A stretch of DNA of 64,000 nt from Brachybacterium endophyticum (GCF_003130585.1 NZ_QFKX01000001.1:496001-560000); one strand, 5' to 3'; positions 1-8,552 are shown, numbered from the stretch's first letter. A program made the numbers and translations. Notes: generated by a model from the letters alone, not told the origin.

Positions 1-702
1 ACCGGCGGCGACTTCTACTTCAAGGACTGGCACGCCGACCGCTCGAGGGCCACCAGCCTGCTGCTGCAGAAGGGCGCCCACGACATCGACGTCATCCACT
101 GGCTGGCCGGCGGCTACACCAGGCGCGTCTCCGGCATCGGCGACCTCGCCGTCTACGGCGACGTCACCGACCGCCGCGACAACTCCGACCGCCGCATGTG
201 GGACTGGTACGACGACACCACCTGGCCGCCGACGGCCCAGAAGGACCTCAACCCCGTCATCGACGTCGAGGACATCTCGATGCTCAACATGACGCTGGAC
301 AACGGCGTGCTGGCCTCCTACGAGCAGTGCCACTTCACGCCCGACTACTGGCGCAACTACACCGTGATCGGCGACGCCGGGCGCATCGAGAACATGGGCG
401 ACGGCGGTGGCGACCAGATCCACATCTGGGAGTCCCGCAAGGGCGGCCCCGGCAGCCCCGACGCCGTGGAGGTCATCGACCGCGGCGACGGCGGCCACGG
501 CGGGGCGGACCCCAACCTGGTGGGCGAGTTCCTGCGCTTCGTACGCGAGGGCGGAGCGACCGACGTCTCGATCATCGCGGCCCGCGAGGCCGTCGCCACC
601 GGCGTCTACGGTGCCGAGTCCATCCGCCACGGCGGCGTCCCCTACGACATCCCCGAGGTCCCGGCCGAGGTGCGCGAGTACTTCGACGGCGGGCAGGCGT
701 GA
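1..702 (+). CDS. Gfo/Idh/MocA-family oxidoreductase, C-terminal part
   Basis: The reading frame is open from the first base and ends at a TGA, so only the last 233 residues are present and the N-terminal NAD(P)-binding Rossmann domain lies outside the window. The visible part is the alpha/beta substrate-binding domain of this sugar dehydrogenase family: it opens with a GGDFYFKDWHADR stretch, then GAHDIDVIHWLAGG, which carries the Asp/His pair typical of the family's active site. Such enzymes oxidise or epimerise sugars and inositols with NAD(P). The following genes are convergent and belong to sugar-phosphate catabolism, so a sugar substrate is likely but cannot be specified. Confidence 0.85.
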   Translation, partial: TGGDFYFKDWHADRSRATSLLLQKGAHDIDVIHWLAGGYTRRVSGIGDLAVYGDVTDRRDNSDRRMWDWYDDTTWPPTAQKDLNPVIDVEDISMLNMTLDNGVLASYEQCHFTPDYWRNYTVIGDAGRIENMGDGGGDQIHIWESRKGGPGSPDAVEVIDRGDGGHGGADPNLVGEFLRFVREGGATDVSIIAAREAVATGVYGAESIRHGGVPYDIPEVPAEVREYFDGGQA

Positions 703-751
703 AGGGGTTGGGGCGGGCGCTGCCTGAGCAGGCGTGAGGGGGCTCTAGCTT

Positions 752-796
752 CGTCGGCCACGTCGGGCACGTCGGCCGCGTCGGGTGCGTCGGTCA
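752..796. repeat. five tandem copies of a 9-bp CGTCGGNNN unit
   Basis: Just after the oxidoreductase stop, five head-to-tail 9-bp units start CGTCGG and vary in the last three bases. The 703-1078 gap otherwise holds no credible gene. It also contains degenerate GACGCC-rich stretches around 950-1060 and the palindrome at 861-920. Confidence 0.6.
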
Positions 797-860
797 CGCG
801 GGCTGACTGAGGCGGGCCGGAGCCCCGATTCCTGAGCCCGGCATCGGGGCCCAGGGCCTG

Positions 861-920
861 GGAGGGACTAATAGCGCATCATCTGCCATATATGGCAGAA
901 GATGCGCTATTAGTCCCTCC
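861..920. repeat. 60-bp near-perfect palindrome between convergent genes
   Basis: The two 30-base arms (861-890 and 891-920) are reverse complements at 29 of 30 positions, with one A:A mismatch at 881/900 and no spacer. The arms run from GGAGGGACTAATAGCG to the central ATAT and are much more AT-rich than the surroundings. It lies between the convergent oxidoreductase and aldolase genes, so a two-way transcription stop or processing hairpin is plausible. There is no terminal T-tract, so an ordinary intrinsic terminator is not proven. It could also be a remnant of a small palindromic mobile element. No second copy was noticed in the window. Confidence 0.8.
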
Positions 921-1078
921 GAAGCCCACGCCCACCGCGGTCACGGGTCCTCCGGACGCCGCGGAGCCCGGACGCCCGGGCCAAGCCGCCCCGCCGCCCC
1001 GACGCCAGGACGCCAGGACGCCCCGGAGCCCGGGCGCCCGCCCGTCGCCCCGCAGCCCGGACACCACGCCCACCCCGG

Positions 1079-1924
1079 TCACGCCCCCGGACGCCCCGCG
1101 ATGACCTCGAGCAGCCGGGCGGCCTCGTCGCGGCCGGCGTCGCGGCCGGGACCGAACCACTTGCGGGTGTCGACCGGCGGGTTCGTTCCGGTCAGGATCT
1201 CGGTGACGGCGGCGGTGGTGACCTTGTTCAGGTGCGTGGAGACGTTCACCTTGGTCATCCCTGCGACGACGGCGTCGCGGATGCCCTGGTCGCTCACGCC
1301 CGAGGAGCCGTGGAGCACGAGCGGCACGTCGACCGCTGCCGCGATCGCGCGGATCAGGTCGACGTCCAGGGCGGCATCGCGCGTGGTCATCGCGTGGGAG
1401 GAGCCGACGGCCACCGCCAGCAGGTCCACGCCCGTGTCGGCCACGAATCGTGCGGCGTCGCCCGGATCGGTGCGGGCCGACGGGTCGTGCACCCCGTCCT
1501 TGCCGCCGACCTCGCCGAGCTCCGCCTCGACACTCGCGCCGCGCGCATGGGCCTTCTCGACGACGCCGCGCGTGCGCTCGCGGTTCTCCGCGTCGGGCAG
1601 CTTCGAGCCGTCGTACATGATCGAGGTGAGGCCGAGCTCGAGGGCCTCGTCCACCAGGTCGAGGTCGTCGGCGTGATCGAGGTGGACCACGACGGGCTGG
1701 GTGCAGCGGCGGGCGATCTCGAGGCCGGCCAGGGCGATCGGCGCCAGCGAGCCGTGGTACTTCACGGCGTTCTGGCTGATCTGGAGGACGACCGGCAGGC
1801 CGACGGATTCGGCCGCGGCGGTGAAGGCCTCGGCGTTCTCGAGGTGGATCACGTTGAAGGCGGCCAGACCGCGGCGCTCGGCGGCGGCCTGCTGGGCGAG
1901 GGGCGCGAGCGCGCTCAGGGTCAT
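1079..1924 (-). CDS. class II ketose-bisphosphate aldolase (GatY/KbaY/FbaA family)
   Basis: This 281-residue protein matches zinc-dependent class II aldolases, which split fructose- or tagatose-1,6-bisphosphate into dihydroxyacetone phosphate and glyceraldehyde-3-phosphate. Visible landmarks are VVHLDHADD near residue 80 (zinc ligand and catalytic Asp), the EAELGEVGG loop near 135, HGSSGVSD near 206 (second zinc-binding region) and the phosphate-binding VNVSTHLN segment. Its ATG overlaps the stop of the upstream kinase gene by four bases, so the two are translationally coupled. The kinase and the AgaS-like enzyme next to it favour tagatose-1,6-bisphosphate over fructose-1,6-bisphosphate, but sequence alone does not settle this. 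Confidence 0.85.
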   Translation of the reverse strand: MTLSALAPLAQQAAAERRGLAAFNVIHLENAEAFTAAAESVGLPVVLQISQNAVKYHGSLAPIALAGLEIARRCTQPVVVHLDHADDLDLVDEALELGLTSIMYDGSKLPDAENRERTRGVVEKAHARGASVEAELGEVGGKDGVHDPSARTDPGDAARFVADTGVDLLAVAVGSSHAMTTRDAALDVDLIRAIAAAVDVPLVLHGSSGVSDQGIRDAVVAGMTKVNVSTHLNKVTTAAVTEILTGTNPPVDTRKWFGPGRDAGRDEAARLLEVIAGRPGA

Positions 1925-2979
1925 GGGGTCTCCGGGGTGTGAGGAGTGGAGGGGGAGGCGGGCTCGTGCGACTCGGCGGGCTCGTGCGACTCGGCGAGGT
2001 CCTGCGCTTCGATGGCCTCGACGACGAGTTCGGCGCGCAGCTCCCGCGCGACCGCGAGGTCGATCTGTCCGGCGACCGGCCGGGTGACGGCGCTCGCGCT
2101 GGTCGCGACGGCATCGCGCAGCAGGTCGGCGAGCTCGAAGCCCTGAACCAGGGCTCGTGAGACGGCGGCGACCGCGGCGTCGCCGGCCCCGGTCGGATTG
2201 CCGCTGATCGGACCCGGCGGCCGTGCGCGGAGCGCCTGATCGGCGGTGACGACGAGCATGCCGTCCGGGCCCTGCGAGCACAGCACGGTGCCGGCGCCGA
2301 GGTCGATCAGAGCTCGGCAGGCCGCGACCGGCTCCTCGATGCCGGTCGCCTGGCGGGCCTCGCGGAGGTTGGGCTTGAGGACCGAGGCGCCTGCGCGCGC
2401 CGCGGCGAGCAGCGCGGGCCCCGACGTGTCCACGACGACGACCGCCCCGGTCGAGCGCAGCCCGCCGACGAGCCGCCCTAGGTCTTCCGGCGCCATGCCC
2501 GGCGGCAGCGATCCGCTGATGACGACGACATCGGCGGCAGCGGCTCCGGCGATCGTGTCCTCGAGGACCTGCTCGACCTCGGCCGGGGCCAGCAAGGGCC
2601 CGGGCTCGTTGAAGCCCGTGGCCCCTGCGGGATCCACGATGGTCACGGTGCGTCGGGTGGCGCCCGCGACCGGGGTCCAGCGCTGGAGCGGCGGGACAGA
2701 ATCGGCCACCTCGGGCTCGGCCGCTTCCGCCCCGGCGTCTTCGCCCCCGGCCCCCTCCTCCTCGAGCAGCCCGACGAGCTCCTCGCCCGGCGCGCCACCC
2801 AGTGGGCCCACGAGAGTGGACGGCTCCCCGAGGGCGGTGAGCACCCGGGCGACGTTCACGCCCTTGCCGCCGGGAGCGGTGCGCACGCGCTGCACGCGGT
2901 GCTCGCCGTGGGCCTCGACGATGTCGGCCACCTCGTAGGTGACGTCGAGTGCGGGGTTCGGTGTCAGGACCAGGATCAT
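1921..2979 (-). CDS. PfkB-family sugar-phosphate kinase of the FruK/LacC type
   Basis: The 352-residue protein starts MILVLTPNPALDVTY, the signature start of 1-phosphofructokinase and tagatose-6-phosphate kinase. It has the PfkB signatures PGGKGVNVAR near residue 37 and NPTGAGDAAVAA near 268, where the Asp is the catalytic base. It would supply the bisphosphate cut by the coupled aldolase. Two oddities: an acidic Ala/Glu-rich insert near residues 82-105, and a low-complexity tail containing two ESHEPA repeats, which lengthens it by about 30 residues over typical family members. Fructose-1-phosphate and tagatose-6-phosphate are both possible substrates. Confidence 0.85.
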   Translation of the reverse strand: MILVLTPNPALDVTYEVADIVEAHGEHRVQRVRTAPGGKGVNVARVLTALGEPSTLVGPLGGAPGEELVGLLEEEGAGGEDAGAEAAEPEVADSVPPLQRWTPVAGATRRTVTIVDPAGATGFNEPGPLLAPAEVEQVLEDTIAGAAAADVVVISGSLPPGMAPEDLGRLVGGLRSTGAVVVVDTSGPALLAAARAGASVLKPNLREARQATGIEEPVAACRALIDLGAGTVLCSQGPDGMLVVTADQALRARPPGPISGNPTGAGDAAVAAVSRALVQGFELADLLRDAVATSASAVTRPVAGQIDLAVARELRAELVVEAIEAQDLAESHEPAESHEPASPSTPHTPETP

Positions 2980-3013
2980 CGGATGCGCCCCTTCGGCGTC
3001 GGCAGGACCAGGT

Positions 3014-4003
3014 TCATCGGGCCCGCACCATCCCGATCAGCCCGGCGCCCTGGCAGCCGGCCCACATGCCGAGCGAGGAGGGCAGCACCGGGGGAGTGGG
3101 GACCACGCCCAGCCGGGTCGAGATGGCCTCGCGCAGGGTGTCCAGGACGATCGGTCCGCCTTCGGCGAGGCCGCCGCCGATCACCACCGGCAGCGTGCCC
3201 ACGCTCGAGATGATCGTGGCGAGGGCCTGCCCCAGGGTGTCGAGCGCGCTGAACAGGATCCGCTCGGCGTCCGTGTCGCCGTCGCGAGCGCGGTCCACGA
3301 CGGCGCGCGCCGCGGGGCGTCCGCCGTCGGTCGTCACGAGCGTGTGGGCGGCGGGGTCGATCTGCTCGGCGAAGCGTCGGCCGATGGCCGAGGCGGAGGC
3401 GACCTCCTCCAGGCGCATGGTGCGACCGGTGAAGGGCTCCTCGACGCGCACCTGGCCGATCTCCCCCGTGAAGCGGTCGCCGAAGACGGCGCCGTCGTGC
3501 ACGACGGCCGCGGCGATCCCGGTGCCGACGGGGACGAACAGCAGGTCCGCGAGCGGTGGGGTGTCGCCGTGCTCGCCGCCGACGGCGCCCGTGCGCTGCT
3601 CGAACAGCCTGCCCGCGCCCCAGGCGGCTTCGGCCATCCCGCCGGCGCGCACGTCGTGGCCCAGGGCGAACGGTCCGCTCAGTTCCCGCCGCAGCAGGGT
3701 GCCCAGTTCGAGCTGCTCCCAGCCCAGGTTCACGGCGAGCTCGACGACCTCGCCCTCCTCGTCCACGATCCCCGGGACCGCGACGCCCACGGGGACGTCG
3801 GCCCCGAGCGAGGCCTGCGCGCGCAGTCGGCCCGTCTGCTCGGCGACCATCGTCGCGAGCTCGGCCGGGTCGTGGGGCGTGGGCAGGGAGAAGGGGATCG
3901 CGAGGCCGCCGTCGGCGGTGACCACGCCGAACTTGGTGCGGGTCCCGCCGACGTCGACCCCGATCGCGGGGCGCGCCGTGAGGGATGGGGGCGAGCTCGT
4001 CAT
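3014..4003 (-). CDS. ROK-family sugar kinase lacking the zinc motif
   Basis: The 329-residue protein shows the ROK ATP-binding loop GVDVGGTRTKFG at residues 14-25, a second phosphate region PVGTGIAAAVV and a late VIGGGLAEGG segment. ROK kinases phosphorylate free hexoses or N-acetylhexosamines at O6. The usual GHxx...CxCGxxGCxE zinc-binding stretch is replaced by GEIGQVRVEEPF...RLEE, so the zinc-binding His and all the cysteines are missing. It lies between the SIS gene (21 bp away) and the PfkB kinase gene (34 bp). The start is the ATG opening MTSSPPSL, because the reading frame further upstream overlaps the SIS gene. An amino-sugar kinase role is inferred from context. Confidence 0.8.
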   Translation of the reverse strand: MTSSPPSLTARPAIGVDVGGTRTKFGVVTADGGLAIPFSLPTPHDPAELATMVAEQTGRLRAQASLGADVPVGVAVPGIVDEEGEVVELAVNLGWEQLELGTLLRRELSGPFALGHDVRAGGMAEAAWGAGRLFEQRTGAVGGEHGDTPPLADLLFVPVGTGIAAAVVHDGAVFGDRFTGEIGQVRVEEPFTGRTMRLEEVASASAIGRRFAEQIDPAAHTLVTTDGGRPAARAVVDRARDGDTDAERILFSALDTLGQALATIISSVGTLPVVIGGGLAEGGPIVLDTLREAISTRLGVVPTPPVLPSSLGMWAGCQGAGLIGMVRAR

Positions 4004-4023
4004 CGTGCAGGCGATCCTGTCTG

Positions 4024-4932
4024 TCAGTGCAGGTGGACGGCGCGGGTGAGGTTCCGCGGAGCATCCGGGTCCAGGCCCTTGGCCTCGGCCCGGCGCACGG
4101 CCCACAGGTGCACGGCGACCAGCTGCGCGAGCGGGTCCATCCCCGACTCGACGAACGTCGAGCCGGCCTGCTCGGTCTGCTCGGCCAGACCCTCGGGTGC
4201 GGGGCCGAACTGGTAGGTGATGCGCCCGGGCTCGGCGATCGCGATCGGGCCGTGGCGGTACTCCATCGCATAGTAGGACTCGGTCCAGGACTGCGAGGCC
4301 TCGCGCATCTTCAGGCCGGCCTCGTCGGCGAGGCCCTTGGTCCATCCGCTGCCCAGGAAGCTGATCTGCTCGGCATCGACCCAGGACTGCTCGATCTCCC
4401 GGTCGAGGACCGTGCGGGCGTCGGCGATCGCGCCGGTGAGGTCCTCGCCGAGGGAGGCGCGCAGCAGCGCCAGCGCACTGGTGGCGAAGCGGGTCTGGAC
4501 CACCGAGGTCTCGTCGGCGAAGTCGAGGACGATCTCGCTGTCGGCGTGCTCGGCCGCGGGGCCGTCGGCCACGGCGGTGATCAGCACGCTCGGTGTCCCC
4601 TGGAGGTTCTTCAGGACGTCGATGATCTCCGAGGTGGTGCCGCTGCGCGAGAGCGCGATGACGCGGTCGTACTCACGCGCGGGGGAGACCTCGGTCGGGG
4701 TGAGCGCATCGGTCACGCCCTGGCCGGCCGCCTCACGCAGCTTCGCGTAGGCGATCGCCATGAACCACGAGGTGCCCGCGCCCACCACGAGCACCCGCTC
4801 GCCCGGTGCCGGCAGCTGCTCGCTCACCTGGCCCAGCAGGTCGATCGCCTGCTGCCAGGTCTCGGGCTGGGAGCGCAGTTCGACCTCGGTCGCGCTCACG
4901 CGACGCTCCTGGTCCTCGGCTGCAGAGGTCAT
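4024..4932 (-). CDS. SIS-domain sugar-phosphate isomerase/deaminase, AgaS-like
   Basis: This 302-residue protein has two SIS folds. The first contains VVGAGTSWFMA (about residue 50) and ALSRSGTTSEI, a sugar-phosphate-binding Ser/Thr loop. The second has GSGWTKGLADEAGLKMRE followed by YYAMEYRHGP, where the EYRHGP segment is typical of the AgaS and GlmS isomerase halves. Such enzymes convert galactosamine-6-phosphate or glucosamine-6-phosphate to a ketose phosphate plus ammonia. It is the first gene of the minus-strand catabolic operon and has a strong GAGGAGA Shine-Dalgarno site before its ATG. A fructosamine-6-phosphate deglycase is an alternative. No N-acetylhexosamine-6-phosphate deacetylase is nearby. 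Confidence 0.75.
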   Translation of the reverse strand: MTSAAEDQERRVSATEVELRSQPETWQQAIDLLGQVSEQLPAPGERVLVVGAGTSWFMAIAYAKLREAAGQGVTDALTPTEVSPAREYDRVIALSRSGTTSEIIDVLKNLQGTPSVLITAVADGPAAEHADSEIVLDFADETSVVQTRFATSALALLRASLGEDLTGAIADARTVLDREIEQSWVDAEQISFLGSGWTKGLADEAGLKMREASQSWTESYYAMEYRHGPIAIAEPGRITYQFGPAPEGLAEQTEQAGSTFVESGMDPLAQLVAVHLWAVRRAEAKGLDPDAPRNLTRAVHLH

Positions 4933-4966
4933 GGTGTCTCCTCGATGAGTAGTGCGTGTTTGTGAG

Positions 4967-5005
4967 CGTATAGGAAGAAACCGCGCAATGTCACGCACTT
5001 GCGCG
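4967..5005 (-). promoter_or_regulatory. promoter of the SIS-kinase-aldolase operon with an overlapping inverted-repeat operator
   Basis: On the minus strand GTGACA (4994-4989) and TATACG (4972-4967) form a sigma70-like pair with a 16-bp spacer. A perfect inverted repeat, CGCGCAA at 4982-4988 and TTGCGCG at 4999-5005 with a 10-bp spacer, covers the -35 region. It lies in the 213-bp divergent gap between the SIS gene and the DeoR gene, the expected place for a DeoR-type operator. That binding is inferred. Confidence 0.5.
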
Positions 5006-5145
5006 AGGGGAGATTCTCGGATGTCCGACGACCGCAGCGTGTGGGAAGCGCTGTCGCATAGGCTCGCAGCGCGCGACATCGCCGCCGGCGCCCCGTCGCG
5101 GACCTGCAGCACACGGCGCGGAGACCACGGACGAGGAGGCGAGCG

Positions 5146-6165
5146 GTGCACGAGGACGAGACCTCCGACGGCCGGGGCGACCCGGCGACGGGCCCGGCAC
5201 CCGCCAGCACGTCCGCTCCCGCTCCCGCCCGAACTCAGGTTCCCGCCCCCGCCCGCGGCCGACGCGAACGGCTCGATCGCATCCTCGACCTCGTCATCGA
5301 GCGCGGTCACGTGCGCGTCGACGAGCTCACGAGCGATCTCGCGGCCTCCGCGGCGACCGTGCGCCGCGACCTCGACAGCCTCGCCGCCCAGCAACTGGTG
5401 ATCCGCAGCCACGGCGGTGCCTCCGCCCATCCCGACGCGAGCGCCCTGCCCATGCGCTACCGCTCGACCCGTCACGCCGATGCCAAGGACGCGATCGCAC
5501 GTCTCGCGGTGGACCTGCTCGACCCGGGCATGGTCGTCGGCCTGAACGGCGGCACCACGACCACGGCGCTCGCCCACGAGCTCGCGGCGCGGGATGCCTT
5601 CCGGGAAGCTGCTCGCCCCACCACCCTGGTCACCAACGCTCTGAACATCGCGCAGGAGCTCGCGGTGCGCCGCCATCTGCAGCTCGTGGTCACCGGCGGC
5701 ATCGTGCGCGGGGGGAGCTTCGAACTGGTGGGCGGCTGGGCCGAGCAGATGCTCGAGCAGATCCGCATCGACCTGCTGTTCATCGGCGTCGACGCGCTGA
5801 ACGAGCGCGACGGCGCCTGCACGCACGACGAGGCCGAGGCGCTGATCTCCGCACGCCTGGCCGAGCGGGCCGAGAAGGTCATGGTGCTCGCCGACTCCTC
5901 CAAGATCGGCGCGAACGCCTTCGCCCGGATCCGCTCCGTCGGCGACCTCGACGGGCTGGTCACCGATGCCGGCGCCGACCCCGCCGCGCTCGACGCGCTG
6001 CGCGAGGCCGGACTCGAGGTCCATCTCGCCACCGTGCCGACCGCGGACCGCGCGACCCCCGGGACCTCGCCCTCGACCCCCGGGACCTCGCCCTCGACCT
6101 CCGGGGCCTCGGCCTCGAGCCCGTCCCCGTCCACGTCCACGTCCACCGCAGGAGGGCAGCGATGA
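5146..6165 (+). CDS. DeoR/GlpR-family transcriptional regulator
   Basis: The 339-residue protein carries a DeoR winged helix-turn-helix at about residues 40-95 (RRERLDRILDLVIERG ... ATVRRDLDSL), then the sugar-phosphate-sensing DeoRC domain with GLNGGTTTTALAHEL, VVTGGIVRGGSFELVG and DLLFIGVDAL. It starts at a GTG with a GAGGAGG Shine-Dalgarno sequence. It is divergent from the SIS-ROK-PfkB-aldolase operon and probably represses it in response to a sugar phosphate, as AgaR does for galactosamine genes. About 25 extra residues at the N-terminus and a repetitive Thr/Ser/Pro tail lengthen it beyond the usual 250-260 residues. Its last bases overlap the next regulator's start by four. Confidence 0.85.
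   Translation: MHEDETSDGRGDPATGPAPASTSAPAPARTQVPAPARGRRERLDRILDLVIERGHVRVDELTSDLAASAATVRRDLDSLAAQQLVIRSHGGASAHPDASALPMRYRSTRHADAKDAIARLAVDLLDPGMVVGLNGGTTTTALAHELAARDAFREAARPTTLVTNALNIAQELAVRRHLQLVVTGGIVRGGSFELVGGWAEQMLEQIRIDLLFIGVDALNERDGACTHDEAEALISARLAERAEKVMVLADSSKIGANAFARIRSVGDLDGLVTDAGADPAALDALREAGLEVHLATVPTADRATPGTSPSTPGTSPSTSGASASSPSPSTSTSTAGGQR
6053..6115 (+). repeat. three tandem 21-bp units in the regulator's coding tail
   Basis: Three head-to-tail 21-bp units (6053-6073, 6074-6094, 6095-6115) encode TPGTSPS, TPGTSPS and TSGASAS at the end of the DeoR protein. The first two are identical and the third has diverged. Short GTCCAC repeats follow to 6145. They probably arose by slippage and form a disordered tail. 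Confidence 0.85.
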
Positions 6166-7178
6166 ACGCCGCCGGACGGCCCGCCACCCTCGCCGACGTC
6201 GCCAAGCACGCCGGCGTCTCCGCCGCGACGGCCTCCTTCGTGCTCTCGGGACGCGGGGGAGTGCGCTCCTCGGGGTCGCCCACGACCAAGGCCAAGGTGC
6301 GTGCCGCGGCCGAGGAGCTCGGGTACGTACCCAACCGCAATGCGCGGTCGCTGCGCACGGGCCGCAGCGGCGGCATCGTGCTGGCGCTCGGCACCGTCGA
6401 GGACCCGTGGGGCCTGGGGCTCGCCAGCGCCGTGCGCGACCGGGCGCTGCCGCAGGACCTCTCCACCCTGATCCTGGGCGACGAGCGCTGGTTCGAGTTC
6501 CTCTCCGGATCGGCCTTCGACTGCTCCTTCGTCACCAGCATCGACTTCACGCCCGACGGGCCCGACCAGGTGCGTCACCTGGCCCGCGGCCAGGGCGGCA
6601 TCGTCGCCTTCAGCGTCCACCTCGAGCCCGAGCGCTTCGACGTCGTCCACTCCTCACCGGTCCAGGCTGTGCACGCGGCCTACGCGCGTCTGCGCGCGCG
6701 CCACGACAGGGTCGCGATGCTCTCGGGATCGGCGATCACCCCCGGGGACCGGCCGACGTACCCCTCGCGCCCGGTCGCCTTCCTCGACGCCGCGGCGGAG
6801 CACGGCGACGGCCCCCACGACCTCCATGCCGGCGGCGGCGACCGGCAGGCGGCCTTCGAGTACGCCCAGGCCTGGCTGGGGTCGAACAACCCGCCGAGCG
6901 CCGTCATCTGCTCCACGGGATACCTGGCCACCGCGCTCCAGATCGCCGCCCTGCGCGCCGGGATCCGGGTCCCCGAGGACCTCGAGATCATCTCGATCGG
7001 CGACGTCCCGCCGGACGCCCAGATGCTCGGCCCCATCAGCTACTACGGCGTCCAGGACGTGTTCTCGCGGATGTCGGAGATCATCGTGGACCGGGCCCTC
7101 GACCGCGAGGGCACGCCAGGGCAGCTGCACCGCTTCGACTGGGAGTTCTTCCCCGGCATGACCACGCTGCCCGCCTAA
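6162..7178 (+). CDS. LacI-family transcriptional regulator
   Basis: The 338-residue protein has the LacI DNA-binding helix-turn-helix at residues 8-30 (ATLADVAKHAGVSAATASFV) and the hinge segment ELGYVPNRNARSL, followed by a periplasmic-binding-type effector domain. In most LacI proteins the HTH reads ...TVSRVL; here it is TASFVLSG, so its operator is likely to differ from the common one. The effector domain is also divergent: FTPDGPDQVRHLARGQGGIVAF and ITPGDRPTYPSRPVAFLDAA replace the usual motifs. It overlaps the DeoR gene by four bases, so the two regulators are probably co-transcribed and control the neighbouring sugar operon together. Confidence 0.85.
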   Translation: MNAAGRPATLADVAKHAGVSAATASFVLSGRGGVRSSGSPTTKAKVRAAAEELGYVPNRNARSLRTGRSGGIVLALGTVEDPWGLGLASAVRDRALPQDLSTLILGDERWFEFLSGSAFDCSFVTSIDFTPDGPDQVRHLARGQGGIVAFSVHLEPERFDVVHSSPVQAVHAAYARLRARHDRVAMLSGSAITPGDRPTYPSRPVAFLDAAAEHGDGPHDLHAGGGDRQAAFEYAQAWLGSNNPPSAVICSTGYLATALQIAALRAGIRVPEDLEIISIGDVPPDAQMLGPISYYGVQDVFSRMSEIIVDRALDREGTPGQLHRFDWEFFPGMTTLPA

Positions 7179-7187
7179 GGTGGGTCC

Positions 7188-8519
7188 ATGCCCTCCTCCC
7201 CGCGCCTGACCACCTGGAACCTGCCCGGCCTGCAGCTGACCGACGTGCGCGTGGACGCGCCGCTGGACCACGAGAACCCCTCGGGCCCCGAGCTCGAGAT
7301 TTTCGCGCGCGTCGCCACCGCGCCCGGTGGCGAGGACCGCCCCTACCTCGTCTACCTCCAGGGCGGACCGGGATCCGAGGCGCCCCGTCCCTCCGTGACC
7401 CCGGCGAACCCGCCCTGGCTGCCCCGCGCGCTGCGCGACTACCAGGTGGTCATGCTCGACCAGCGGGGCACGGGCCTCTCCACGCCCGTCGGCCTCGACA
7501 CACCGCTGCCCACCGGCGCGATCCCGACCGTCGCGCCCCCGGGGACCCCGCCGGAGGCGACCACCACCCTGCGCCAGGCGACCCCCGCCCAGCAGGCCGA
7601 TTACCTCTCCCACTTCCGCGCCGACGCCATCGTCCGCGACGCCGAGCTGGTGCGCGAGGCGCTCGGCGCCGAGACCTGGACGCTGCTCGGGCAGTCGTTC
7701 GGCGGCTTCACGACCCTGCGCTACCTCAGCGACCGCGCCGCCTCCCTCACCGGTGCGATGTTCACCGGCGGCATCCCGCAGCTGGGGCCCGATCTCGACC
7801 AGGTGTACGCGACCACCTGGGACGGCATGATCGCGCGCAGCGAGGCGCACTACGCCCGCTTCCCCGGTGATCGCGAGCGGATGCGCCGCCTGGCCGAGCT
7901 CGCCGGCGCGGGAGAGCTCGTGCTGGGCGACGGCGAGATCGTGGGGGTGGAGCGGCTGCGACGGCTGGGTCACCTGCTGGGAGCCTCCGGCGGGTCCGCG
8001 AAACTCCACTACCTGCTGGAGAACGAGCCGACCAGCCCTGTCCTGCGCCACGACCTGGCGGGCGCCCTGCCCTTCGCCGGTCGCAACCCGATCTACGCCG
8101 TCCTTCACGAGTCCTGCTGGGCCGACGGCGTCGCGATGCGCTGGGCGGCCGAACGCACCATGCCCGATCGTGTGCGCGCGGACCCGACGCTGCTCGCGGG
8201 CGAGCACATGCACCGCGAGGCGATCACGGAGGACCCCGAGCTCGCGCCCTGGGCGGAGGCCGCCGAGCTGCTCGCCGAGCGCACCTGGCCGGCCCTCTAC
8301 GATCCCGAGGCGCTGCGGGCGGCCGACGTCCCCGTGGCCGCGGCCGTCTACTACGGCGACGCGTACGTGCCCCGCGAGTTCTCCCTGGCCACCGCCGACC
8401 TGCTTCCGGATGCCACCTGCTGGGTCACCAGCGAGTACCAGCACAACGGTCTGCGAGCGAGCGGCGAAGGCGTGCTGGACCACCTGATCGGCCTGATCCA
8501 GGGCACGCGGGAGGCGTGA
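7188..8519 (+). CDS. alpha/beta hydrolase, S33 prolyl aminopeptidase-like
   Basis: The 443-residue protein has the S33 peptidase layout: an oxyanion-hole region YLQGGPGSEAPRP near residue 58, the DQRGTGLSTP strand near 90, and the nucleophile elbow GQSFGGF near residue 168. The acidic and histidine members of the triad are likely in the YYGDAYVP and YQHNGLRASG regions near the end. No signal peptide is seen, so it is cytoplasmic. Proline iminopeptidases of this size release N-terminal proline from peptides. A TAAGGT hexamer ends six bases before the ATG and there is no Shine-Dalgarno site, so the mRNA may be leaderless. Confidence 0.8.
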   Translation: MPSSPRLTTWNLPGLQLTDVRVDAPLDHENPSGPELEIFARVATAPGGEDRPYLVYLQGGPGSEAPRPSVTPANPPWLPRALRDYQVVMLDQRGTGLSTPVGLDTPLPTGAIPTVAPPGTPPEATTTLRQATPAQQADYLSHFRADAIVRDAELVREALGAETWTLLGQSFGGFTTLRYLSDRAASLTGAMFTGGIPQLGPDLDQVYATTWDGMIARSEAHYARFPGDRERMRRLAELAGAGELVLGDGEIVGVERLRRLGHLLGASGGSAKLHYLLENEPTSPVLRHDLAGALPFAGRNPIYAVLHESCWADGVAMRWAAERTMPDRVRADPTLLAGEHMHREAITEDPELAPWAEAAELLAERTWPALYDPEALRAADVPVAAAVYYGDAYVPREFSLATADLLPDATCWVTSEYQHNGLRASGEGVLDHLIGLIQGTREA

Positions 8520-8552
8520 GCGCGACCGGAACGTGACAGGAGGACGAGTTCG

